From NCBI GenBank assembly GCA_002729515.1, contig PBYF01000100.1, forward strand, positions 1 to 33,651: a DNA stretch of 33,651 nt. Direction: 5' to 3'. The DNA comes from Deltaproteobacteria bacterium. GTDB lineage: Bacteria; Myxococcota_A; UBA9160; SMWR01. The notes under the pieces are model-generated. The model had not been told where the DNA came from. It saw only the letters and a list, made by a program, of their open reading frames with translations, and did not search any database. Positions 1 to 7,474 of this stretch are shown one piece after another (position 1 is the first letter of the stretch; each line of letters begins with the position of its first letter). The position numbers were made by a program, and so were the translations under genes.

Positions 1-344
1 GTGCAGCCTTCGAAACCGATCCCTCTCGGAACGGACGGCTACGCACGCGGATACGCCCACGATACGGCAAGTTATTCCCGCATTCGCTGGGGGCTGTGTG
101 GGCTGGGTTTGCAAACGAGATTTTCGACGTCCTGGCAAGGGGCATGCTGATCCTGATGCTGTTGCCCGAGCCGCCTCCGGTATGTTGGCGTGAGCTGACC
201 GCGCAACGAGGATGTCTCTGATCTTGATCCCCGTCGTTGCCGTCCCCTCGGCACGGTATTTCGGCGCGATTGTCAAGAGAGGATATTTTGGGTGTCTTCC
301 GCCAAAATTGGGAGTTTCTGGGGAGCCGGGTGCGACGGAGCAGG
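1..344. other. Left-edge stretch without a supported gene
   Basis: No gene can be supported here. All three forward frames are open over roughly the first 145 bases, and the third frame stays open to about base 221, so the 3' end of a gene entering from the left is possible. Its translation has a short hydrophobic run (ARGMLILMLLPEPPP) but matches no family I recognise. The rest is untranslated-looking sequence leading into the dispersed repeat at 345-424. Confidence 0.3.
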
Positions 345-424
345 TAGGAGGTTCGAGTTTTCTATTGGGTAGAATGCCTGCTGATCGGACCCAGGCAAGA
401 CACAGCTCGAACTTCCTATGCTCG
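345..424 (-). repeat. Dispersed intergenic repeat, copy F
   Basis: On the minus strand this reads as a member of a repeat family found seven times in the window. It shares the core around GGAAGTTCGAGCTG followed by a T-rich step, CTGGGTCCGATCAG, and GGCATTCT with an AATAGA tail. It begins four bases beyond the stop codon of the TauD-like gene and lies in the same orientation, so it would be in that gene's 3' untranslated region. The distal end is more diverged than in other copies. Confidence 0.7.
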
Positions 425-427
425 GAG

Positions 428-1435
428 TCAGGTCGCTTGAGGGGTGCGGCCGGCGACAAACGAGGCCAGCACCCTGCGCGTGCCACGGAAGGTGCGGCGG
501 CCGTGCATGACCACGTAGTTGTCGATCAGGGCGACGTCACCCGGCCGCCACGGGACGTCGAAGCTAAGAGCCTCGGCGAGAGCGACGGCGAGCCGGGCGC
601 CCTCGTCGTCCATCGGCGAGCCATCGCCGAAGGTGATCGCCCGCGAGGGGTCGTTGCGGCTGTCCTTCCAGCCGGTGAAGGCGGCGATGAGCTGATTGAA
701 GAAGGCGCGCCGTCCGCTGTCGAGTTCGCGCACCGCGGGGAGCACCGGAGTCGTGGCTCGCAGGCAGTCGTTTTCGAGCCATTGCCAGGTGTAGCCGAGC
801 TCGGCCATGCGAGTCTCGGCGGCGTCGCGGGTCTCGACACTGAACGTGCTCTTCCAGCTGCGGCCCATTCCCGAAAGCGGGTCTTCCTCGGCCGGCATGC
901 TGTGGGTGTACTTCAGCCCCCTCTCCTGGCAGGCGCGGGAGAACGCGGGCGACTGCTCGGAGAGCTCGTCCCAGAGCGCGTCGGAGCGGCAGAGGGATGA
1001 CGCGCCACCGGCCTCCGGGGCGGTGTCACAAAAGAAAAAAAGCATGCTCGGCGCGATGGGCGTCTGTGCCATCTCGTGATGCAGGTTGATGTCCACCTCC
1101 GGCGGCGCCTCATTGGCGGAGAAGACGCGGGGGGTGTAGTTGACGCGCACGGCGTTGGAGAGCGAGGTTTCGTAGCTGAAGCAGGGCAGCTCGAAGGCCG
1201 CGACGAAGGCGTCGAAGTCATCGGGAGTGACCAGCGGAAAACCTCGAAAGAACACTGCGCCATATTCGGCGGCCTGTGTAATCAGCTCGACCGCATGCTT
1301 GCGCGCCCAGTCGACGGCATCGGCCGGGGACGCCCGCTCGCTGGTGCAGAGATACGCCAGTGGGAACACGTTCCCGTAGTGCGTCTGCTGGCCCGGCACC
1401 TCCGCAGTCGTGACTTCCAACCGCGTGCGGTCCAT
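428..1435 (-). CDS. TauD/TfdA-family Fe(II)/2-oxoglutarate-dependent oxygenase
   Basis: Probable cytoplasmic non-haem iron oxygenase that would couple 2-oxoglutarate decarboxylation to oxidation of an unknown small substrate. The ATG at 1435 is chosen over an upstream ATG at 1555 because AGGGAGG lies just before it and the extra 40 residues are basic and low-complexity; the protein is then 335 residues, normal for the family. Visible signatures are RGF in the N-terminal part, the proximal metal motif H-H-E (His119, Glu121), the distal histidine in VVMHGRR (His311) and an Arg-rich stretch after it (RRTFRGTRR) that normally binds the 2-oxoglutarate carboxylate. The carboxylate ligand is Glu rather than the Asp of classic TauD, as in the SyrP-like branch. 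Substrate cannot be predicted. It stands alone, with the dispersed repeat directly downstream. Confidence 0.88.
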   Translation of the reverse strand: MDRTRLEVTTAEVPGQQTHYGNVFPLAYLCTSERASPADAVDWARKHAVELITQAAEYGAVFFRGFPLVTPDDFDAFVAAFELPCFSYETSLSNAVRVNYTPRVFSANEAPPEVDINLHHEMAQTPIAPSMLFFFCDTAPEAGGASSLCRSDALWDELSEQSPAFSRACQERGLKYTHSMPAEEDPLSGMGRSWKSTFSVETRDAAETRMAELGYTWQWLENDCLRATTPVLPAVRELDSGRRAFFNQLIAAFTGWKDSRNDPSRAITFGDGSPMDDEGARLAVALAEALSFDVPWRPGDVALIDNYVVMHGRRTFRGTRRVLASFVAGRTPQAT

Positions 1436-1532
1436 GCCCTCCCTCTGGCGGCCTATCCGCCCGCGCCTAGACGAGCGAATGGGCGAATCAAGCCGTGTTT
1501 TCGGCATCATGTCCGGTAACAGGGCGCTATGA

Positions 1533-1685
1533 CAAGTCGTTCTTGGGCGGGCCAAGAAAGATCCCGAGACCCGGCGGCTCTGGAAGAAGTTTCAGCAGAT
1601 CATGCTGCTACCGGAGAATGACTGGCGGGCCGTTATCCGGCTCGTCAACTTGCTCGTCGGAGACGGGGCAAAGAGCCAGCCCGGC
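1533..1685 (+). pseudogene. Possible C-terminal remnant of an HTH-type transcriptional regulator
   Basis: A forward frame opening right after a TGA at 1530 reads AKKDPETRRLWKKFQQIM and then LPENDWRAVIRLVNLLV. This resembles the C-terminal helical tail often seen after the DNA-binding domain of XRE-family regulators, where a charged helix is followed by LPExDxRAVxxLxxxL. No DNA-binding domain and no start signal are present upstream, and the sequence after about 1685 degenerates. The assignment rests on pattern memory only; the region could be non-coding. Confidence 0.3.
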
Positions 1686-1729
1686 GGCTCAAGCGGACGC
1701 GAGCTTGCTAAAGACAGGTGCGTAGCGCC

Positions 1730-1939
1730 TCAGGAGAGCAGGCGCGCCGAGCTGATCGTCTGGAACAGACCTCGCTTTGGCAGATCGACCCAGAAGATCG
1801 AACGCCGCAGCCACGAAGACATACCAGTGTCGTCGACGAAGAAGGCGGCCAAGAAGTACCCGCAGATCAGGGTGAAAATCACGCTGGAGACCCAGAGCAG
1901 GACGCGGGGTGGTTTCTGCGAGCGGGTGGAGACTTTGTG
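1730..1939 (-). other. Open hydrophobic frame following the alpha/beta hydrolase stop
   Basis: Directly after the TGA of the alpha/beta hydrolase gene (1940-1942), the same reading frame stays open for 69 more codons to a TGA at 1730. It encodes a basic stretch (STRSQKPPR), a convincing 22-residue transmembrane helix beginning VLLWVSSVIFTL, and an amphipathic tail containing WLRRSIFWVDLPKRG. There is no ATG before the helix; the first usable starts are a GTG or CTG inside it. It may be a gene remnant, a separate small membrane protein with a rare start, or an extension of the hydrolase cut off by a nonsense mutation. No family is recognised. Confidence 0.3.
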
Positions 1940-3148
1940 TCAGGGACCCTGAGATCGCGCGGGTTGCAAAACCGCCTCTTCACAGGCAGTCGGCTCCGCA
2001 CCTGAAACGAAATCGACGACGGCGGGAATGAAGCTCGACTGGCTCTGCGAGGGGAAGCCGTGGGCCCCCTCGAAACCTTTCAGGCAGACCCGCTCGGCGT
2101 TTTCGAGCAGATCCCGCGCGCTTTCGTAATCGTCGAGCGGTCCGAGCCCCCACCAGCACTCACGACCCGCCGAACAGCGCGCCGGGGGGGCGGCGCCGTG
2201 GGCACAGGCGGCCCCGGGTTGACCGGGGAAGGGAAAGTTCCTGTCGTCCTGGCGCCCATAGGCGACGAGGGCGGGATTCTGAATCCGTCTCAGGTCGTTC
2301 GCGTAGGCCGATGCCGAGGCACGGGCCTGCTCTCGACGCTGCACGGGCGTTGGCCAGGCCTCTCTGTCGTCCCAGGTCGCGAGATAGGCAGCGCTCGTGC
2401 GTGCCATCATTCCAAGCTGGCCGCGGAAGGCGTGCAGCGCCTTGCGCCAGCCCCATTGCGAAGGAGACACGCGGAATGTGGTGCTGGCGACCACCCAGGG
2501 ATTGGACACTTCGAGTGATTCCACGGCACAGGGATTGGGCCCCGTACCCACGGGTTTCGAGATCCATCCGCCGGCGTTCACGAGTGTTCCGAAACGGTGC
2601 GGGTGTCGTTCTGCAGCCAGGAAGAGCACCTTTGCTCCCATGGCCCACCCGAGACCGTGCGGGCGCCGATCTCCCAGGGACTCGATGCCCTCCACCGCAC
2701 CCGCGACGAAATCTGCCATGTCCTCGAAGGTCATCGCCGCGAGCTTCGTCTCGGCCCCATCCACAAAACGCGAATGACCGAAGCCGAGGTTGTCGATCGT
2801 GTACACGTCGAAGCAACGCGCGAAGTCCACGAGCATCGCCGGATCCCACGACAACATCACGGCACCGTGACCGATCAGCAGGACGAGCGGATCGGCCTCG
2901 GGATTGCCAAAGCGCCGGTAGCCAAAGCGGTGCGCTCCGCCCGCTGGGGTCAGCACCTCCCCGAAGCGCAGGGGACCCACGAGACGATTCCAACGCCCGG
3001 GGGTCCAGACGCGGATCTCGGAGAATTCGCTGGCCGCCGCCAGGCACGTGGACCCTTCGGTGCCGGTGCGTTCCGCGGCTTTCGCGCAGCCGGAGCAGAG
3101 AACCGCACCCAGTAGCAACGATTCGACGAGATGGCGGTGGAAGCGCAC
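1940..3148 (-). CDS. Exported alpha/beta-hydrolase fold protein with Ala at the nucleophile position
   Basis: A GTG at 3148, preceded by GGAAGAA, gives a protein starting RFHRHLVESLLLGAVLCSGC, a clean export signal with a possible lipoprotein cysteine; an in-frame ATG at 3205 would bury this signal. The body has the alpha/beta-hydrolase layout: an oxyanion-type HG (GHGAVMLSW), DNLGFGHS, the nucleophile-elbow region, an acid-loop GRQDD (Asp301/302) and a terminal histidine in EGAHGF (His363). The elbow reads G-L-G-W-A-M-G, where GxSxG is expected, so Ala169 replaces the catalytic serine. The codon is GCC, two changes from TCC or AGC type codons except a single change from TCC. The protein may be a non-catalytic member, or the copy is decaying. 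Between the acid and histidine lies an unusual Gly/Ala/Cys-rich insertion. Monocistronic on the minus strand. Confidence 0.82.
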   Translation of the reverse strand: MRFHRHLVESLLLGAVLCSGCAKAAERTGTEGSTCLAAASEFSEIRVWTPGRWNRLVGPLRFGEVLTPAGGAHRFGYRRFGNPEADPLVLLIGHGAVMLSWDPAMLVDFARCFDVYTIDNLGFGHSRFVDGAETKLAAMTFEDMADFVAGAVEGIESLGDRRPHGLGWAMGAKVLFLAAERHPHRFGTLVNAGGWISKPVGTGPNPCAVESLEVSNPWVVASTTFRVSPSQWGWRKALHAFRGQLGMMARTSAAYLATWDDREAWPTPVQRREQARASASAYANDLRRIQNPALVAYGRQDDRNFPFPGQPGAACAHGAAPPARCSAGRECWWGLGPLDDYESARDLLENAERVCLKGFEGAHGFPSQSQSSFIPAVVDFVSGAEPTACEEAVLQPARSQGP

Positions 3149-3450
3149 GTGCGGGTTCTTCCGTTCCGGAACGATGCCGAGCCTATCACGCCCTGGTCGG
3201 CCCATGGCGCCGGGGTGGCAAGCGATCGAACGGATGCTCTCGGTGCGACACGTCCGGATCCGCTCCTGGCGGGCGAAGCAGGGTGACTCGACGTGTACAC
3301 GGTCGACATCCTGTCGAATCTAGGCCGGGGAGTGTATGCGGCCCCCATGGGCGAATAATCTGCCGAGCAGAAACACGGGAAGGCCAAGCGGTGTTCCGGC
3401 AGGGACCAAAAAGCGGGCTGGGTTCCAATGGGGCCGGAACAGCGCGCTGA

Positions 3451-3684
3451 TACAGGCAGAGCTGGCACGACCATTCGAATCGCCTGCCCAGAATGGTCGG
3501 CTGGGTGTTTCCACCCTCCGGCAAGCGGGTCGTATACGATGAGGTCATTCTTCTGCAGTTGAAAGACGGGAAGGTCGCCCGCCAGCGTGGCCTCTCCGAC
3601 AATCTCACGGCAGCGTGTCAACTCGGTATTCTTTCCACCCCGCCTGCATATTCCAAGGGCAAGCCGCCTAGCCAGGCGCTGTAG
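3451..3684 (+). pseudogene. SnoaL-like/ester cyclase C-terminal remnant
   Basis: A forward frame between stops at 3448 and 3682 ends with PSGKRVVYDEVILLQLKDGK followed by VARQRGLSDNLTAACQLGIL. The order hydrophobic strand, x-DGK-V, RQR, SDNL, QLG is typical of the C-terminal half of SnoaL-like polyketide cyclase or ester cyclase domains (NTF2 fold). Only about 60 residues of a domain that normally has 130-150 are present; the N-terminal helices and the active-site half are absent, and no ribosome binding site precedes the ATG at 3493. It is therefore probably a decayed fragment. The rest of the 3149-3888 gap shows no other gene. Confidence 0.42.
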
Positions 3685-3888
3685 CGGACCGGCTGGGCTT
3701 TGCCGGCACGAAGCTGGGCTACAATCAGAAGGGTTGAGGCGTTTCAATCCAGGCAGCAAGGCACCGCCGGCAGCAAGGAGTCCAGTGCGTTAGGCGGCAG
3801 GCAGATTTCCTGGAACTCGCGGTAGCCGACCGACTCTTGGACCCAGGCTATCTTGACTTCGAGTCGGGATACAAGCACGGAGGAAGAA

Positions 3889-4596
3889 ATGAGCCAGTCA
3901 GATCAATTTGTGGCGAGAGCCTACACACCGGTCGGAACCCGGCCTGTCGAAACGCGGGCCGCCTTCATCACGCGTACCTACAACCACCTGCTGGGCGCCA
4001 TCGGCGCCTTCACGCTGCTCGAACTCTGGCTCTTCAGTACGGGGATTGCGGAGCAGATCGCGAGCGTGCTGCTTTCCGGCTCCTGGTTGCTGGTCCTGGG
4101 GGGCTTCATGGTGGTGAGTTGGATCGCCAGCCGTGTGGCCAGCAGCTCCGAATCTCTCGGAGCCCAGTATGCGGCGCTCGCCGGTTTCGTCGTGGCCGAG
4201 GCCATCATCTTCGTGCCTCTGCTCTACATGGCGAACCAGGTCGCTCCCGGTGTGATCACGAGCGCGGCTTTGGTCACCCTGCTTGGCTTCGGGGGGCTGA
4301 CCGCCGTGGCCTTCACCACCCGCAAGGACTTTTCCTTTCTGGGCGGGATCTTGCGATGGGCGATGATTCTGGCATTGGTGGCAATCGTGAGTGCTGTGCT
4401 CTTTGGCTTCAGCCTGGGGACCTGGTTTTCGGTGGCCATGGTCGGTGTGGCGGGAGCCGCGATTCTTTATGACACCTCGAACGTGCTCAACCGATATCCC
4501 GAGGACCGCTACGTGGCGGGGGCCCTGCAACTCTTCGCTTCGGTAGCCCTGATGTTCTGGTACGTGCTCCGAATCTTCATGGGGTCCCGCAATTGA
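3889..4596 (+). CDS. Bax inhibitor-1/YccA family inner-membrane protein
   Basis: Seven-helix membrane protein of the Bax inhibitor-1 (TMBIM/YccA-YbhL) family, 235 residues, the usual bacterial length. The start at 3889 is preceded by GGAGGAAG at ideal spacing; an earlier in-frame ATG at 3853 lacks this. The N-terminus is polar (MSQSDQFVARAYTPVG), then AFITRTYNHLLGAIGAFTLL opens the first helix, followed by repeated hydrophobic segments. Family signatures visible are the R-T-Y-NHLLGA entry, the GxLxxAFTTRKDFSFLGG loop, ILYDTSNVLN in helix 6, and a final A-L-x-LF-ASVALMFWYVLRIF helix. The aspartate of YDTS corresponds to the conserved di-aspartyl pH-sensing region. Family members act as pH-sensitive calcium leak channels or modulators of FtsH proteolysis; which applies here is unknown. 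A dispersed repeat lies 90 bases downstream. Confidence 0.93.
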   Translation: MSQSDQFVARAYTPVGTRPVETRAAFITRTYNHLLGAIGAFTLLELWLFSTGIAEQIASVLLSGSWLLVLGGFMVVSWIASRVASSSESLGAQYAALAGFVVAEAIIFVPLLYMANQVAPGVITSAALVTLLGFGGLTAVAFTTRKDFSFLGGILRWAMILALVAIVSAVLFGFSLGTWFSVAMVGVAGAAILYDTSNVLNRYPEDRYVAGALQLFASVALMFWYVLRIFMGSRN

Positions 4597-4685
4597 GCAA
4601 CGACGCGAAGAACCCGTCCGCTGAGCGTCTGTCTGGGGCTGAGGATCCGGTGGACACCAGGGAACGGATTCAGGGAAGACAGAGC

Positions 4686-4760
4686 GTTCAAGCTGTATTT
4701 TCGCAGGGTCTGACGAAGAGAGGCCCCGTCACGATAGAGGCCGGGAGGGAATCAGGTTCC
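4686..4760 (+). repeat. Dispersed intergenic repeat, copy C
   Basis: Forward-strand copy of the dispersed repeat family, in the gap between the Bax inhibitor-1 gene and the lysine-rich small gene. The left end (GTTCAAGCTGTATTTTC) and the right end (GATAGAGGCCGGGAGGGAATCAGGTTCC, in two halves) match other copies well, while the middle about 20 bases are diverged. Confidence 0.65.
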
Positions 4761-4912
4761 CGAAACGGGACATGGCCGACGTCGCCATCTCCTGTCACTC
4801 CCACCGCATCCGGTTCAGCGGGACGATGCGTCCATTCGAAACCCGTGATGTAATCCCGAGAGTGATCGTCCCTTAGCCCGGGAACTCCGGGAAAACGCGG
4901 TATCCTTGCGCC

Positions 4913-5014
4913 ATGACGAAGTCCCAAGACAAGAAGCGTACCGACAAGAAGAACAAGCCCAAGCTGACGCCGAAGGAAAAGAAGCTCAAGAAGGCCGCCA
5001 AGAAGGGCAAGTAG
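4913..5014 (+). CDS. Very small lysine-rich basic protein (33 residues)
   Basis: The frame ATG 4913 to TAG 5014 encodes 33 residues beginning MTKSQDKKRTDKKNKPKLTP and ending KKAAKKGK, with about half of all residues lysine, no hydrophobic segment and no cysteine. Codons use AAG strongly over AAA, as neighbouring genes do, which argues for coding. The composition suggests a nucleic-acid or ribosome-associated or disordered protein, similar in flavour to short KKPKLTPKEKK-type proteins in other proteobacteria. There is no clear Shine-Dalgarno sequence (CGCGGTATCCTTGCGCC precedes it), so translation is uncertain. It sits alone, 127 bases before the acyl-CoA dehydrogenase pair, same strand. No function is assigned. 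Confidence 0.55.
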   Translation: MTKSQDKKRTDKKNKPKLTPKEKKLKKAAKKGK

Positions 5015-5140
5015 AGCTCTCCAACGGGTTTCGGGGTCCTTTCCCGCCGCTGCGGTCAGCTTCCGGTTCCGGGCGGGATCGGTGCGCGCGTGGAGCCGCG
5101 GGAAACCCGGGGAAAGTGATTGCATGAGACGGAGAACGAG

Positions 5141-6268
5141 ATGAATTTTGGCTTCACAGAGGAGCAGGAACTCCTGCGACGAGAGGTGCGCAAGTTTCTC
5201 GATGAACAATGCCCGATCGACGAGGTGCGCCGCATCGCCGAGACGCCGGACGGCTATGCGAGCGAGCAGTGGAAGCAGCTCGGCGAGCTCGGCTGGCTCG
5301 GCCTGGTGATTCCCGAGCGCTACGGGGGGGCAGGCCTCGGATGGGAAGAACTCGTCGTTCTGCTCGAGGAGACGGGCCGGACCCTGTTCCCCGCACCGCT
5401 GATCTCCTCGGTGCTCGCGGCGTCCGCGATCCTGGAGTCGGGTGACGACACACAGAAGGAGCGATGGCTTTCCCGGATCGCCGACGGTTCCTGTATTGGA
5501 ACTCTCGCATTGATCGAGGAAGGCGACCGGTTGGGTCCAGACGGGATCCAGCTGCGCGGCGAACCCGACGGAGACGGGTTCGTGTTACGGGGTGAAAAGT
5601 GCTGCGTCCCGGATGGTGCCCAGGCGAACCTCGCCGTGGTTGCATTCCGCACCGGAGACGGGGATTCCGATCTCGGACTGGCGCTTGTCGAGATTCCCGC
5701 GGCCGGCGTTTCGATCGAGGACGTCCGCACCCTCGACCGCACCAAGCGGCTTGCAACCCTGAGGCTCGACGGTGTGCGGGTCGATACCGAGGCGATCCTC
5801 GGCCGCCCCGGTGCAGCGGCTGGGGCCATTGCGCAGCTTCTCGACCGGGGTGCGATTGCCATCACCGCCGAGATGATCGGCGCCTCCGAGGCCGCGCACG
5901 CCCTCACCGTGCAGTATGCGAAGGAACGCGTCCAGTTCGGCTCCCCGATCGGACGCTTCCAGGGGGTGAAACACCCGCTCGCCGAGGGCTACGTCGACAT
6001 CGAGTCGATGAAGTCGCTCCTCTACCATGCCGCCTGGGCTCTCGATGCGAGCCCGGCGGAGGTTGCCCGGTCGGCGTCGAAGGCGAAGGGTTTTGCGAGC
6101 GAAGCCTTCACGCGCATCGGTGTCACGGGGATCCAGCTCCACGGGGCTGTGGGTTACACCGAGGAATACGATATCCAGCTTTATCTCAAGCGATCCAAGT
6201 GGGCGCGCCCCATGTACGGCAACGAGGGCTACCACTACGATCGCGTTGCGACCTTCGGAGGGATCTGA
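5141..6268 (+). CDS. Acyl-CoA dehydrogenase family protein, catalytic-type subunit
   Basis: FAD enzyme that would introduce an alpha-beta double bond into an acyl-CoA thioester, passing electrons to ETF. Start at ATG 5141, with GGAGAACGAG in front; 375 residues, normal length. It begins MNFGFTEEQELLRREVRKFL and shows the N-terminal helical domain with WLGLVIPERYGGAGLGWEEL, a middle beta domain (LRGEKCCVPDG) and a C-terminal helical domain with ERVQFGSPIGRFQGVKHPLA. The end has LHGAVGYTEEYDIQLYLKR; Glu342 in GYTEEY aligns with the catalytic base of medium-chain-type dehydrogenases. The middle domain is less conserved than usual for CoA specificity, so the substrate is unknown. The stop TGA overlaps the next gene's ATG by one base, so the pair is almost surely co-translated and may form a heteromer. 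Confidence 0.92.
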   Translation: MNFGFTEEQELLRREVRKFLDEQCPIDEVRRIAETPDGYASEQWKQLGELGWLGLVIPERYGGAGLGWEELVVLLEETGRTLFPAPLISSVLAASAILESGDDTQKERWLSRIADGSCIGTLALIEEGDRLGPDGIQLRGEPDGDGFVLRGEKCCVPDGAQANLAVVAFRTGDGDSDLGLALVEIPAAGVSIEDVRTLDRTKRLATLRLDGVRVDTEAILGRPGAAAGAIAQLLDRGAIAITAEMIGASEAAHALTVQYAKERVQFGSPIGRFQGVKHPLAEGYVDIESMKSLLYHAAWALDASPAEVARSASKAKGFASEAFTRIGVTGIQLHGAVGYTEEYDIQLYLKRSKWARPMYGNEGYHYDRVATFGGI

Positions 6269-7422
6269 TGGACTTCAACTTTGGACCCGAGGAGGAGTCC
6301 TTTCGCGCCGAGGTGCGGAAGTTCATCGCGGAAAACAAGCCCGAGAAGTTCGACGCCTACAGCGGGCGCGACCAGGCGGTGCTCGACACCTGGAATCGCA
6401 AGCTCGCCGAGAAGCACTGGATTGGCTTCGCCTGGCCCAAGGAAGAGGGCGGCGGCGGCGGCAGCCTGCTCGAGCAGTTCATTCTCAAGGAGGAAATGTC
6501 GGCGGCCAAGGCGCCTCCTCTCGGGAGCGATTTCATGGGTCTCCAATGGGTGGGACCGGCGCTGATCCGCCACGGAACCGAGGAGCAGAAGCAGCGCTTC
6601 CTGCCCGACCTGCTGAACGCACGGAGCTCCTGGTGCACGGGCTACTCGGAGCCGGACACCGGGAGCGACCTCGCTTCGATCACGACGCGAGCGGTACTCG
6701 AGGACGATCATTATGTCGTCAACGGCTCCAAGATCTGGACGACTGCCGCACACGTCTCAGAGAACATCTTCCTCCTGGTACGCACGACGACGGAGGATGA
6801 GACGCGCGAGTCGCGCTACGGCGGTATGACCTGTTTGTTGGTGCCGATGGACACGCCCGGGATCGAGGTGCGCCCGATCCGCAGTCTCGTGGGACACCAC
6901 AGCTTCAACCAGACTTTTTTCAACGACGTCCGGGTTCCGCTAGAAAACCGGCTCGGTGCCGAGGGAGAGGGATGGCGGGTAGTCATGGGGGCGCTTGCCA
7001 ACGAGCGTTCCGGCATCTCGGAATCCACGAGCAAGGAGCGCGAACTCGAGGCGCTGAAGGAGTTGGCGCGCGGCGCGTGCAAGAACGGACGCCCGGCACT
7101 GGAGGACTCGTTGGTGCGCGGCCAGATCGCGGGCTTCGAGACGAGAATCTCGGCAATGCGCCTCAACGGGATGCGCTACCTGACCAGGCAGCTCAACGGG
7201 CAGCACCCCTCGAGCGAGACCTCCGTCAACAAGGTGATCTCGAACCAACTTGCGCTCGACATGGCGGATCTCGCGATGACCCTGCTGGGCAGTAAGGGCC
7301 AACTTGCGGGCGCCACCCAGTTTCAGTCGCTGGCCATGCACGGCAGCGTAATCGGCGGTGGAGCGCCGAATATCCAGCGCAATATCATCGCGGAGCGAAT
7401 CCTGGGCCTGCCCAAGGACTAG
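6268..7422 (+). CDS. Acyl-CoA dehydrogenase family protein, partner subunit
   Basis: Second member of the pair, 384 residues, overlapping its predecessor by one base (TGATG) with GGAGGGATCTG as ribosome binding site. It begins MDFNFGPEEESFRAEVRKFI and has the N-terminal domain with WPKEEGGGGGS, the flavin-contact strand WCTGYSEPDTGSDLASITT, KIWTTAAHVSENIFLLVRT, and a C-terminal domain ending GGGAPNIQRNIIAERILGLP, which carries the Gln-Arg flavin-binding segment. It has no GYxxEY motif; the corresponding loop is GGGAPNIQ, as in FadE-type subunits whose base lies elsewhere or is missing. Known actinobacterial steroid-degrading dehydrogenases of this kind work as alpha2beta2 heterotetramers of two dissimilar subunits from adjacent genes. 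That arrangement is inferred here from the gene overlap. Confidence 0.92.
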   Translation: MDFNFGPEEESFRAEVRKFIAENKPEKFDAYSGRDQAVLDTWNRKLAEKHWIGFAWPKEEGGGGGSLLEQFILKEEMSAAKAPPLGSDFMGLQWVGPALIRHGTEEQKQRFLPDLLNARSSWCTGYSEPDTGSDLASITTRAVLEDDHYVVNGSKIWTTAAHVSENIFLLVRTTTEDETRESRYGGMTCLLVPMDTPGIEVRPIRSLVGHHSFNQTFFNDVRVPLENRLGAEGEGWRVVMGALANERSGISESTSKERELEALKELARGACKNGRPALEDSLVRGQIAGFETRISAMRLNGMRYLTRQLNGQHPSSETSVNKVISNQLALDMADLAMTLLGSKGQLAGATQFQSLAMHGSVIGGGAPNIQRNIIAERILGLPKD

Positions 7423-7474
7423 CCGGTCGCTCCCAGCGAGGGGGAGGGGATCGGTCCCGCGATACGGAGTTCCC

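Noticed and set aside
2311..3450. A long forward frame opposite the alpha/beta hydrolase
   Set aside because: Its product is arginine/proline-rich low complexity, typical of the antisense shadow of a GC-rich gene; the minus frame has domain motifs.
3853..3888. An earlier ATG for the Bax inhibitor-1 gene
   Set aside because: No ribosome binding site precedes it, whereas GGAGGAAG stands before ATG 3889 and family members begin near there.
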